From: Apostichopus japonicus
Taxonomy: Eukaryota; Echinodermata; Holothuroidea; Aspidochirotida; Stichopodidae
Direction: 5' to 3'
Length of the DNA: 64,000 nucleotides
Assembly (NCBI RefSeq): GCF_037975245.1
Contig: NC_092574.1
Span: 27,698,713-27,762,712, forward strand
Notes under the pieces: model-generated
Database searches by the model: none
What the model was told of the DNA's origin: nothing
Seen by the model: the letters and a program-made list of their open reading frames with translations, nothing else
Position numbers and translations under genes: made by a program
Shown here: positions 23,924-34,863 of the stretch, one piece after another
Layout: each line of letters starts with the position of its first letter
Position numbering within the stretch: position 1 is the first letter of the stretch

Positions 23924-24581
23924 CGATATCAGGGACAAACTAAAACGAATGAGCGAATGACCGAATGACAATTGACTTTGTACTGTGTTAATTATCATTC
24001 GCGAATGACAGCGAATGACAACGAATGACAGCGAATGACAACAACTTGGACAACGAACGACAACGAATGACAGTGTTGAGAAGTGCTGGAATGATTAACG
24101 GAGTGGAGTAAATGCGGTTATTGGTTTTCTGCGCAAAAAGGATTTGAGGAAAATCGCATCACGTGGCTGCAGGGTTTTGGTGTAATTTACGGATGGAAAC
24201 CACAGGGAAAGTTTTTGTGTGAGATTGCGCTTGCGTGCTGTGCTTTTTACCTCTGTAGATTTATATAGAAAGATAACTGAAGCCATTTCAAGATTATGGT
24301 ATTGTTAGTTTCTAACAATTAATATCGAAAAAGTGACGTTAAATTTACTTTTTAAAATCACTTACAATTTCGCTTACTATAAGGTGCGTTTTTATCTTGT
24401 CCGTTCTTTACTAGATCTATATACCCACGAAGTATGAACTGTGATATCCGGTTGAAGCAAATGTCTGTGCTGTCATTACTGTCATTCGTTTTAGTCAACG
24501 CAATTTTTTAGTGTGTACAACATATTGTCATTCGTTATGTGTAACGCAATTGTCATTCGTTTTAGTAACACCCCGATATCA
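23924..24581. mobile_element. Non-autonomous DNA transposon with 8-bp TSD
   Basis: The direct repeat CGATATCA (23924-23931 and 24574-24581) brackets a 642-bp element that starts GGGACAAACTAAAACGAATG and ends in the near reverse complement CATTCGTTTTAGTAACACCC. ACTAAAACGAATGA is exactly shared by both ends. Just inside are sub-terminal repeats of CGAATGACA: about eight copies on the left (to 24075), and three or four inverted copies on the right (24475-24560). No transposase frame is present. An 8-bp TSD with GGG-type ends fits Merlin or hAT; I cannot choose between them. Confidence 0.85.
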
Positions 24582-26400
24582 TTGTGAATCATCAGTATTA
24601 TATCTTTGCTTCCTTTGTTGATGTTGACTAGGTGCCATTTACGGAACTTATAACTGTCGCCTGTTTTAGAGGCAAATCAGACGAAAAATCTTTGGACCAG
24701 GGGTTAAAAAGTGGCCAGCTGCTATAATGTACAGCTTGTAGGTGTACCACATTGATTACAAGAAGCCTGTTGTCTTTGGTAGTGATCAATCTGTATGCTG
24801 AATACAAGAAAAGTTTCCAACTCGGTCATCAATGTGAATATTGTTTGTCATATCTCATTGCTTTTTGCTGTACTACTTGGATTGAAGTATGTTGTTCACA
24901 CTGGCTATACCCTACAGCTTATTGTGTCACATTTTATAAGAGTATTCATGTAGCATCATCGAAACAACATTGCATATATGCTGTTTGGTTAATATGTTAG
25001 TTGTGTTTGGGTGTTCCCTCGTGCTTGGTACCGACATGCAAAATACCGGGTGTATCATTCGACCCTATTGGTGGCGGCTCGCGTAAATTCTAGTTTCCCA
25101 GTAGAGTTCGGTGTAATTATCATAAAGGGGCGTGACTACTGCAAGACATCGAAGTACCCATGCGCGCGTGTACTTAACTTTTTATTGGCGGCAAGATTTG
25201 ACGCCGCATAACATTGTTCTAAGTACCTAAATGTGTATTAACATAATTTTACCTAAGTATCCTAAACTAGAATTTTCGATTTGGCAATGACTGCAACGTG
25301 CATCACAGTGACTTCCTATGCAAGTTATAAATCTAGTACTTATTCTTATTCCAATTCTTATTTCAAATCTATAATATTTCAAAAAAATTCTCTGCAATTT
25401 ATAGTAAAATCAGTTCAGTGCGTGACCATGTTACAAAACCCTATTGACGGGATAGTTCTACACCTTCAATGGTAACATCGTAAACGCGGCGATGTTTAGG
25501 GTGCGCCATCGCGTAGAACGTAAACCTTGTTAGACACGCCCCTTTTTGAAAATAACTCAACTATACTGGGGGAAAATACGCGCCGGGGACCAGTAGGGGG
25601 TGACCGGCAACACCCCAAGAAACTAATATTCTATATGTGAAATGATGCATTCTGAGGAATAGTTAGACTAAAAATAAAGCTAGAATAAAGAAATGTGATT
25701 AAATGTTCTATATGTAACACAGATATATTTTTACATGTTCGCTTCAGTAGTAAGATACGTCTCCTTGCACCTGTCAGCAATGTGAGATTTAATAGTTTCA
25801 TGAGAAAGGGTGTTGCATTTATGTTTACATACAGGTCGTGATGTTGGTTTCCACGTTGTATTTTGATGATCTATTCAGCAATCATCTTTGTTGAAACCTA
25901 TCACCGTAGTTCGGTTAATAACCCATTGAACGCTAATCGATAGAACCTTTGTAATAAAGGATATCGAAATTCACCTTTGATCAGCAAACAAAGAGAGTTG
26001 TCATCCTAACTTATTTGAATTGCACAAACGACACAAATATCGCGTCCATGACAAATTGCTTTAGTTAACACTTATAGTACACGTACAATTGAAGCATACA
26101 GTACTTCCTGACGTTACACATTTTGCGAATGTATTCCTTTTAGTGAATTAAACATGGTTTTAGACAGCGCTTTTAGGACGATGAAGGTAAGTGGTTTCTG
26201 TTTATCCCTTTTGCGCATTAATTCGTTGTCCTCTATCAAACAAGTTCCTCCAATCATTATTATTTCAAACGCTGTTACCAGTCTATTCTCGAACAAAGAT
26301 AAGGTGAAAGCCTAATTGCTGAGGGAGACATTGGAGGGGGTGGGGGGGGGGGGTTGCTATACAGTTGTAGTAAAATATGTATGAATGTGATCAGAATATA
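24582..26400. other. No gene seen (1.8 kb)
   Basis: Includes a weak pair GGGTGTTCCC (25008) / GGCAACACCC (25607) that might be ends of a decayed element, without a convincing target duplication. Poly-G occurs at 26335-26353. ATG...AAG|GTAAGT at 26154-26188 resembles an exon but has no recognisable product. Confidence 0.4.
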
Positions 26401-26415
26401 CTAGCAAGAACTATA

Positions 26416-27411
26416 TAAGGGTCTGTATTGGGTCCCTTGTTGTTTGTTGCCTATATAAATGACATCGACGGAGATATTTTGTGTACAGCAAAGAAGTTTG
26501 CTGATGACACCAAATTGCATTCTGAAGTCTCTTCCAAAAGCGATTCTGAGAAGTTTCAAACGGATTTGGATAAGGTTTTTTCCTGGTCTCAGGGGTGGCA
26601 AATGCTTTTTAGTATTGATAAATGCAAGGTAATGCAAATTGGTAGTAGTAACCAAAAGTTTACCTACAATCTTAATTGTGTGGAGTTACAGGAGGTCTCT
26701 GTTGAAAGAGACCTAGGTATCTACATTGAATCATCTCTGCAACCTTCTAAACATTTTCTTGAAGCTGCTAAAAGAGGTTATAGGGTTTTAGGTATGATCA
26801 AGAGGAACTTCAGTTTTCTGAAAGAGGACATCGTAGTTAGGCTTTATTAGCAGTTGTTTAGGCCTCATCTGGAGTATGCTGTGCAGGCTTGGAACCCATA
26901 TTTTGCCAAGGATAAGGAAGTACTTGAAAAGGTCCAGAGGAGGGCTAATAGGATGATTAGTTCCTTAAAGAGTGTTCCTTATTATAGGCGGTTACAACTG
27001 TTGAATCTCACCACACTGGAGCTTAGGAGGTTATATTTGGGGACTTGATCCAGGTTTTCAAGATTGTGTATGGTTTCGACAATTTATCCTTTACCGACTT
27101 TTTCATGTTTGCTAACGGTAGTTGTACCAGAGATCATTGTCTTAAACTCCAAAAGTCACATAGTAGGATTAATATTCGGCATAACTTTTTTCTAACAGGG
27201 TTGTGAGTGAGTGAGTGGAATGGTTTGCCTGAGAAAGTTGTACTTGCAAGTAGTGTCAATGGGTTTAAGAATGCTTTGGACAAGCACTTTAAGCATTGTA
27301 ATCGGGTCTGAGTGTCTGTGTCTTCAGTTTTTTCTCTCTCTCTATAGGGTCCTTGATGGGGACTTAAGTGTCCCTCCTGATCCTTTTTTCTACTAAACTA
27401 AACTAAACTAT
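26416..27411 (+). pseudogene. Dead LINE (non-LTR retrotransposon) fragment, RT 3' half
   Basis: The translation shows GSVLGPLLFVAYINDI and FADDTKL (the reverse transcriptase catalytic YADD/FADD block), then GWQMLFSIDKCKVM, and later RPHLEYAVQAWNP, QRRANRMI and EWNGLPEKVV, all typical of CR1/L2/Jockey-like elements. It is broken: the codon before GSVLGP is TAA (26416-26418), there is a TAG at 26848-26850, and there are frame changes near 27045 and 27208. It is truncated at the 5' side and ends in the short tail (ACTAA)n at 27394-27411. Confidence 0.88.
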
Positions 27412-28031
27412 AAAAGGTCAGTTGACAACGTCAAAACAACCCTAGAAATATCACGTTATAGTGCACGATAAAGCACCATGATCTGAAGATAACAAAATAA
27501 AAGTCAGTCCAATATCTTTCACTCACAATTGAACATTTTGACAAATCTGCGAAAAGTATGTAAGAAGTGAACCTACGTCAAGCTATCGACACTGGCAAGT
27601 TCGGCGACAATGCCGAACTTCACTGTAGGAATACGTATAAGTTATTTGGAGTTATCAAAGTTACAAGGTTCCAAACTTTGATTTCTGGACCTTCAGCAAA
27701 GCAATTGGGTTCCGTTGTAACTTGTTCACGTTCAAGGTGTGTTTTTGTTTTTATGTAACCCGCCCAGGGAAACCAGAACTCAGTATCGTCCAAACCGGCA
27801 CAACTTAGGTGTATCAGAAAACACACATAAACTCAACATCACTTTCGGAGTTGTCAGGTTTACAGACTTTTACATCTGGTAACCTTCTTCACTTTCATGA
27901 AGTATATTGTATTGCACTCATTGCACATATTGTATTGCACATACTGTATTGCACTCATAAAAAGTCATGAGCACATTCGGGCGGATGCCGGCGCTATATA
28001 CAAAGTGTGCATTATCGTCGTCGTCACCGTC
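27412..28031. other. No gene seen; a 9-bp perfect hairpin at 27597-27620
   Basis: AAGTTCGGC-gacaat-GCCGAACTT. The overlapping short frame has no known motif. Confidence 0.5.
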
Positions 28032-28036
28032 ATCAT

Positions 28037-30758
28037 CAGGTGCGTATCCAGGGGGGGGCGTTGGGGGCGCGCGCCCCCCGGGTAAGAAAAAGAGGAGAGA
28101 AAAAAAAAGAGAAGAAAAAAGGAAAAAAGAGGGGAAAAAGGAAGAAAGAGGGGAAAAAAGAGGAGGAGGAGAGGAAGGAAGGGAAAAGATAAAGAAGAAG
28201 GAGAGAAAAGGGAGAAAAGGAGGGAGCACAAGATAAACGCCAAGACACCGGGAAGAGAAAGAGGAACAGTGATATCATTACAGTGCTGAACCCTACTATA
28301 TACACAGGGAAGCCAGTGACGGATCGAGGATTTCGGAAGGGGCGTACGCCTCACCCTACCCCTTACACCGACAACTCCATTTTTGACGTTTCCATCTTTC
28401 CTCTCTCACTAATGTATCTATATATATACTATATATGGTCTACCATAACGCGCGTGTGTGTATGGACGCCTTAAACAATTGTGCTATGAAACCAACTATG
28501 GCTGGTCTCGAACTCGACCGAGTCGTCGGGGAACATGACGCATTCGGGAATGGGGCGACCGCCGCCCCCCCCCCCCCGAGCATATTTTTTTTATGATATC
28601 GCTAGTCAATTCGAAATAGAAAATGCTTAGATGCAACTTACAAGGTATGGGAAATGTCATTTCCAGCGATCTCGGAGGCATTTTCGAGCAAAATTTTCTT
28701 GTACGCTTTGCGCCAACTCATGGTTGCGCTACGCTTAGATAGTTTGCCAACAAGCTTCGCCCCTCCCTTGACAAATTATTCGCTACGCACCTGTTCGAAT
28801 TTGTAAAGTAAACAGCAAATATCACATCATATCAGTGAGCACGAAAATGGCGTTCCTGGATGAACAGCCTCAAAACTGTCTGTGTGTATAGTGAAAGGCG
28901 AAGGAGCCCAATTTGATTTGGGGAGCTGTAACGACTTCCCCGAAAAATATAACCAACATTTCAACATAATCAACATTGTTAATGTCAATATCATATAAGC
29001 AAGCATCGGTTATTACATCGCATGCCATCATGTACCGTACGGTCACTGAAAGTTGCGCAGTATAGCGCGGGATGCTCATATAAACAACGTTTTGTCCTAT
29101 GTAGATTGAGAAAAAGCATAGAGGTCCAATTATGTCAAAACTCTCTTTTACATTAGTAATGGCGAATTAGTCGGCCAAGCTTAAAACTTTATTTTAATTA
29201 CCAAGGAGAAATTTTTTAAACTAATCATTTCCTTTAGCTACATCATTGCAATTGTATTTTTCTTTCAGTATCGGTGCCCGAAAAATTCTCAGCATATTGC
29301 CCGAATTTTCAGAAAGAAATATTTCGTTAGCCCCACCCCCACCCCCACCCCCCTCAAATTTCCAGAGGACAAGAAATTCGGGCAAAAGTCCTGAAAAATT
29401 CGGGCAGCCTAAGAGGAGAAAAAATATATATATGAATATATAAATATGCTGTAGCTTGCCCGAATCTTTTTCAAATTTTGCCCGAAAATTCTGTGGAGAG
29501 CATTTATGTTATTTGTTTTGTGACATTAATATTAATATAGGCCTAACAATTTTCTTAATTAGCATCATGTTGCCCGAATATTTCCGTGTAACACCACCGT
29601 AAGCTCAGCTCATCTGGGCTACCACGCTTTTTGCACTATCATCCAAAACTTTTTCTAAGTAGTCAACTGTATACCTGGACATCCCCGACATGAGTGTATA
29701 TATAAGAAACGTTTCCTTGTTCATGGATGGTGGGGGGGGGGGGGGGTAGTGCCTACAAGCCTAGAAGTATAGGTTTATCATATTCTTTGTTATTTTTTAT
29801 ATTTTTATTGTGAGACAAATTGCAGTCTCACCCGACACAGCGATATTATCCCGCCTACAATTGAACAATGTATGTTTTTCTGGAAGTAGCTGAGTATTGT
29901 GTTAAAATAATAAATATCGGTAACTAAATAGGAGCTTAAAAAATATACTGTCCTATTTTTCCCCTTCAAAGTGATGTTACCATTTTTTCTTCTTCTAATT
30001 TACTAAATTTTGGGGGGAGTGTCAATTTCTAAGATGTGAGATTATAGAATAAAGAATGTTTAGATGCAACTTGCAAGGCCTCAGAAGTGCCATTTCCGGC
30101 AATCTGAGAGGCATCTTTTGCCAAAAAAATTCTTGTACGGTACGCGCCAACCGATGGTGGCGCTCCGCTTAGATAGTGTCACGGGAACTTTCGGGCACAA
30201 AAGTTTCTGCCCCCCCCCCCAACTGAAATGGTCCCGTACGCCTATGATCATACTTCCCTCTACTCGTGCAATTTTGACCAGTCTGTTAGGGGTTCAAGGA
30301 GGTTTTTCTATATTGGTTGTCCATAGATGAAATTTCTTGCAACATTATGGGTATGTTTTTAAGTGAGTTTAATCACGAGAAATGTGAATTTTGAAATTCT
30401 GAACAAAAAATGGGCTTATAACCTGAGGCTGTCGGGTATTGTGGGCCGCGACGTAGAATCACCTACAAAGAGCAATGATCCACAGGAGATGCGATGAGGT
30501 CTAACATGATGTGTGACTGGTGAAAATCTTCAAAAAGGTTATGGATGAGGAAAAAAAATATTGGGGAAATTCTTGGTTCTCAGGCAAAAAGTGTATATCT
30601 GGCAGGTCATTTTCAAGCCCGAGAAGTGTCATTTTCGGTGATCTGAGGGGGTATCAAAACCAGAAATTTTCTTGTAGGCTGCACGTCAACCGATGGTGGC
30701 GCTCCGCTTAGATAGTAATTCGCGCCCCCCGGGTTAGAAAATCCTGGATACGCGCCTG
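28037..30758. mobile_element. Composite DNA transposon, 5-bp TSD ATCAT, copy 1
   Basis: It starts CAGGTGCGTATCCAGG and ends CCTGGATACGCGCCTG, so the terminal inverted repeats are nearly perfect over 16 bp. ATCAT flanks both sides (28032-28036, 30759-30763), inside a CAT/CAC microsatellite that continues on both sides. It shares both end segments, in inverted order, with 39197-41148. The interior (about 28900-30253) is a second element type ending GTCCCGTACGCCTATG. The left part has a long A/G-rich tract (28080-28230). No transposase is seen. The 5-bp TSD with CAGG(C/T)GCGTATCC ends may correspond to a hAT5-like group, which is uncertain. Confidence 0.85.
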
Positions 30759-30763
30759 ATCAT

Positions 30764-30830
30764 CACCATCAAAACACCACCACCATCACCATCATCATCA
30801 TCATTATTATTATTATTATTATTATTGTGC
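30764..30830. repeat. (CAC/CAT/ATT)n microsatellite
   Basis: Trinucleotide runs of CAC, CAT and TTA. This is the right half of the microsatellite into which the 28037-30758 element inserted. Confidence 0.9.
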
Positions 30831-31667
30831 ATCCACATACCCAAGTTAAGTTCAACCATTTTTTTTTTTTTTTTTTTGAAATATTGCTCAGCCATTTACT
30901 ACAAGTCGGTCTTGAAATCGATCAACATACCCGCCTTGAAATAATGGTGAATGTACGACCCTAATATACCACATTCATTTGTTTTCACAACTTTGAATTT
31001 CACGTAAAATTGAAAATATTCTTATATATATTAAACTTTCACTTATCGAAGAAAAAACGTGGAATGAGAGAGGGGGGGGGGGGGAAGTGTAGGGCTTTTC
31101 CACGTGAGGTCTGAGCACATGTTTTTACTTATAGCTATACTATTTTTTTATGAGGTACAAAATGTGTGGGGGAAATACTGACCCCCCCCCCCCAACCACA
31201 GTCTCGATCCGCTCCTGCTCAAGTTTTACTTGAATAAAAGTCTCCGTGTTGTTGTTGTAGATTTAAGTGTATAAGTACAGGCCGCTGTCACCATTCTTTA
31301 CTTTCTCAGTTGTGTTTACAAGATGTCCTTACTTTGCCCATAATGCATTCAACAATGTTGAACCATATACTGTTTATACAATGAATGAAGTTCAAAGAGG
31401 AGTTATTGTGTTTACAAGCTCTGGTTACCTCAACTGTTCTTCCACATGTCGTCCGGGGAGGAGTAGCTCACTCGGATTGGAAATGTGTCATGCGCAGCCG
31501 CGGATCGCGCAGTACGTATACTTCAAAACTTTCGTTGTCATGGTGTAGAGCGTTAGGGTGACAACATGACGCTATGCACGACCACACGCACTCAATCTTC
31601 GTAGGAATTAGCACATGCATGAAACAGGACTGGAATTCCACGCGAGCATGCATGTGGACACCGGATG
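30831..31667. other. No gene seen (0.8 kb)
   Basis: Poly-T at 30861-30879. Poly-G/poly-C tracts at 31071-31085 and 31181-31194, next to GATCCGCTCCTG, look like the end of a decayed hAT-like element whose partner end I cannot find. Confidence 0.4.
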
Positions 31668-31850
31668 CGGGGGTGTTTACATTGCAAAATTGATCTCGAC
31701 GTCCGGATCAGATCCGAGTCTCTGCCAGCATCAAAATAGGAGGATCATATCCGGATCTGAACTGCGTTTACACTACATCCGTGATCTCGACGTCAGGATC
31801 AGATCCTGACGTCGAGATCTGATCCGGATGTAGTGTAAAGCACCCTTAGT
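31668..31850. mobile_element. Fold-back (palindromic) MITE-like element
   Basis: The outer ends GGGTGTTTACA (about 31670) and TGTAAAGCACCCT (about 31834-31846) are imperfect inverted repeats. The right half is itself a hairpin: arms from 31767 and to 31839 pair through GATCTCGACGTCAGGATC, a one-base centre at 31801, and its exact reverse complement. No target duplication is obvious. Confidence 0.6.
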
Positions 31851-32789
31851 CGATCATGTGGTGTCCCGTCTACTTTTCCGTAGATTTGGTATTATATTTT
31901 TTATTTCAGACTGCTTTTATCGACAGTTTTATTGACACTGAATCGTTCCCGTATAGGCATCGTGCCAAACGCGCTAAATTTAGCCCTTTCCAAGGTTGTT
32001 ATATAGCATTGGTAGTACATTTCAACTGACATGTCCCAACCAGTATTCGATAGAGCTCTGATAGCTTGAAGTGATTCCGTGCGTTTCGAAAACGGAATTC
32101 CATAAAACTGTTCAGTTTCAAAATGGAACTTCGTTATTAGCTGCTTATCTGTCGAACCAATGAAAATGAGGTTTCACCAAGCTTATTCCCGAAACGCTTC
32201 ATTAATTAAGAAATTAATGATCGATAAGTATCAAAAAAATTATCCGCTGAAGAAAGATTTCATCATGCATTCTGTTACGCCATACCTCTTGATTTAAAGA
32301 AGCCACTGAGAGAACGCATTGTAATGCATATTCAGTACTAAAGAAGCTGTCCTTGCTCGAAGAACAGCTGACCGTCAATGCGACTAGCAGACTAGTGAGT
32401 GATAACAGTACGGTGTGCCAAACCTAGCTTATGGTCCTGTATAATACTACACTTGGTACACAGACCTTGGATCACCTTCACAATCTCTCTCTGACTAGGC
32501 CTAACATCGTAACTGTATTAGAACTAGGTATCTGACTGGGCAACTAATATTACTAAGATCTAGGGCGTACTTACAGTATCAGTTAGCTCAACTTCTAACT
32601 GACGTTCGACGAAGTTGATCGAAGGAACACTGACTTATCATTTTATTGTTTATTCAATTCAGCAATAATCTTGCTTCCAAAGTCCCATGATATGGAAATA
32701 ATTGTCATGATAAGACCTAACTAGGAGGAACAACCGGTATCACTAATATAGTACAGCCTAATACTATATAACAGGATCAGTGTGTAGTA
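31851..32789. other. No gene seen (0.9 kb)
   Basis: Unique-looking intergenic sequence upstream of FAXDC2. It could hold the FAXDC2 promoter or a 5' non-coding exon, but I see no decisive element. Confidence 0.4.
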
Positions 32790-33164
32790 TGTATATGCAG
32801 TGGCGTAGGAAGGTACTTTTGAGTGGGGGGGGGGGGTGAAGACTGATGGCCGGCCTGGGGGAGGGGTCTAAGGGGAATTGGAATTTTTTTGCATTTCCAG
32901 GTGGCCTCAGATGCAATTTGGTGCAATATAGCACACTTCAACTCCCACTCCATTTTGTAAAGAATTTTGCATTTTCACCTGGCCTTAAATGCAATTTGGT
33001 GCTCCAAATGAGATTTTTTTTCTCATTTGGAAATGAAAAAGGGGTTTTCTGACTTGCGGAGCGGGGGGCGGAATGATACTTCCGCCCCCCATATTTTTCA
33101 CTGGGGGGGGGCTGGCGCCCCCCCCCCCCAGCCCCCCCCCGGTTCCTACGCCCTTGTGTATATG
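32790..33164 (+). mobile_element. hAT-like MITE, copy 1 (TSD TGTATATG)
   Basis: The element is 32798-33156 (359 bp), starting CAGTGGCGTAGGAAGG and ending CCGGTTCCTACGCCCTTG. The 8-bp duplication TGTATATG is perfect on both sides. The interior is GC-biased near the ends, with G and C runs, and carries two copies of CAGATGCAATTTGGTG-like sequence. Same family as 42660-43029 and 56138-56500; all three are in the same orientation. Confidence 0.93.
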
Positions 33165-33629
33165 TACCGTATATGGTTACCTTAGCAATGCACGATGGAG
33201 GGTGGGGTACTGGACGCTCTCACCCCTTCCTCTCCATTTGCACACGGCACTTGAAAGTTAATCACAGTACTCCCCAACCCATTTGCCAGCTCCCACTGTG
33301 GAATCGCCCTGCGTCACCCAAGAATTTCTAAAACGTTTTAGCACACTCAATTCTCCTGAATTTCCGACCATCAATAGTATATTTACCGGACGTTACCGAC
33401 AATTGCTAACCCTCAGTTGTGCTATGGTACCGATACATATCCAGCTTTTTGGCCCTGTAGCCACTGGCTTTAATACCCTAAAAACACCTTTTATCTATAG
33501 TTAAGGACACTCATAACACATAATACGTAATTGGATATTTATCAACGTAATGTTAACAGTATTAACATTGTTGTGAGGATCACTTACTACACATGAAAGC
33601 AATAACGGAGTATTTTTATTCGTTCATAG
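33165..33629. other. No gene recognised; flank of FAXDC2
   Basis: It ends in TATTTTTATTCGTTCATAG, which would serve as a splice acceptor for a coding exon starting at 33630. Confidence 0.4.
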
Positions 33630-33656
33630 TTCCTTTACGAGAAGGACTTGTTTGGT

Positions 33657-33822
33657 ATGATCAAGAGAGGAGTTTTCATTGTTCTTCTTCTGGTTGCTTT
33701 CCGAAATTCCTTCACGTGGCATCTACAAAACTTTTGGGGAGCATCGGCCGATTTCTGGGAAGCTCTTTACATCAAGTATTATGCGCTCTTTGGAAATGAC
33801 GATTTTTCTGTTGGGGTGTTCG
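33657..33822 (+). CDS. FAXDC2: FAXDC2-like fatty acid hydroxylase, first recognised coding exon
   Basis: FAXDC2 is an ER membrane protein of the fatty-acid hydroxylase/sterol desaturase superfamily, with a di-iron centre held by histidines. This exon encodes residues 1-55 if the ATG at 33657 is the start (MIKRGVFIVLLLVAF, a first membrane segment, then NFWGASADFW). It ends at a GTGAGT donor with one base left over, which joins GA of the next exon as Gly. The frame stays open back to 33630, preceded by TAG and a T-rich tract. This may therefore be an internal exon with up to nine more residues (FLYEKDLFG) and an upstream start outside what I can recognise. Confidence 0.85.
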
Positions 33823-33904
33823 GTGAGTGTTACATCGTTTTTGAGGGCAAAAAGCCATAAAATGTTACCAACTCCTCTGTTATGCCACTACGGATGAAAA
33901 GAAC

Positions 33905-34151
33905 TAAGGTCACTCATAGTCACTTATAGTCACTTATAGTCACTTAAGTCACTTATAGTCACTTATAGTCACTTATAGTCACTTATAGTCACTCATAGTC
34001 ACTTATAGTCACTCATAGTCACTTAAAGTCACTCATAGTCACTTAAAGTCACTTATAGTCACTTAAAGTCACTCATAGTCACTTATAGTCACTTAAAGTC
34101 ACTCATAGTCACTTAAGTCACTTATAGTCACTTAAGTCACTTATAGTCACA
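33905..34151. repeat. 10-bp tandem array GTCACTYATA
   Basis: About 24 copies of GTCACTTATA, GTCACTCATA and GTCACTTAAA, some shortened to GTCACTTAA. The period is close to one DNA helical turn. It lies in the first recognised FAXDC2 intron, and a hAT-like element is inserted directly at its right end. Confidence 0.93.
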
Positions 34152-34863
34152 TTTATGAGCAGTGGCGGCGCCAAGGGGGGACTTGGGGGGGCTTTAGCCC
34201 CCACTGAAGTAGTCAGCCCCCCATTAGCCCCCCCCCCCAACTGAAATAGGCCCCCCAATAAAAAAAACCTCATTGAAACAATATAGCCTACCCAAATTTG
34301 TCAGCCATAACGCAGTGCTACAATGGTCAATGGAAATTTTGATGAATTTTTCACATGATAATAGTCACTGACTCAGTTGTGGTGCAGGAAGCCTTTTTTT
34401 GGTGACTGACAAAAACAATTCACCGACAGGTGTTCTCATACGGCAATGTCGTGTGCGTTTCACAAACAGCGTGTATACAGACTAAAACAGGAGTTGTGTC
34501 AGAGAGCGCGAAATAATTGAGCAAAGGAATTGGATCTTTCACAGCAGGTAATATTTAAGTGATACGAAAACTGTGAATTGGTATCTTCCATTCTAATTTG
34601 ACTAAAGTTACTCACAAAAAAATGCATATTTTTGGAGACATTTTCAGGTGACAAAAGCCTCGCTAAATTACCACCATTTTGCATGTAGGCCTTTCCAGGT
34701 TTGGGAAAAATTTCAAAAAGGGGAGGGGGGCACCCCCTCCCCTTATACCCCTCCCCCAGGACGGAGATCACTTAATCTTGTAAGCCACCCAAAAAAATGG
34801 CTCAGCCCCCCCCCCCCTTAGCCTCCCCAACTAAAAATTCCTGGCGCCGCCACTGTTTATGAG
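34152..34863. mobile_element. hAT-like non-autonomous element (TSD TTTATGAG)
   Basis: The element is 34160-34855 (696 bp). The ends CAGTGGCGGCGCCA and its exact reverse complement TGGCGCCGCCACTG are flanked by TTTATGAG on both sides. Sub-terminal G and C runs are present. No transposase. It sits in the FAXDC2 intron. Confidence 0.93.

Noticed and set aside
25008-25616. Possible DNA transposon with GGGTGTTCCC / GGCAACACCC ends
   Set aside because: The inverted match is short and I found no convincing target duplication.
26154-26188. Possible first exon ending AAG|GTAAGT
   Set aside because: Only eleven codons before the donor-like site, no homology to FAXDC2 N-termini, and more than 7 kb from the next coding exon.
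27918-28354. Hydrophobic and Lys/Glu-rich ORFs around 28 kb and 41 kb
   Set aside because: They are translations of the A/G-rich (or C/T-rich) tract in the two inverted transposon copies.
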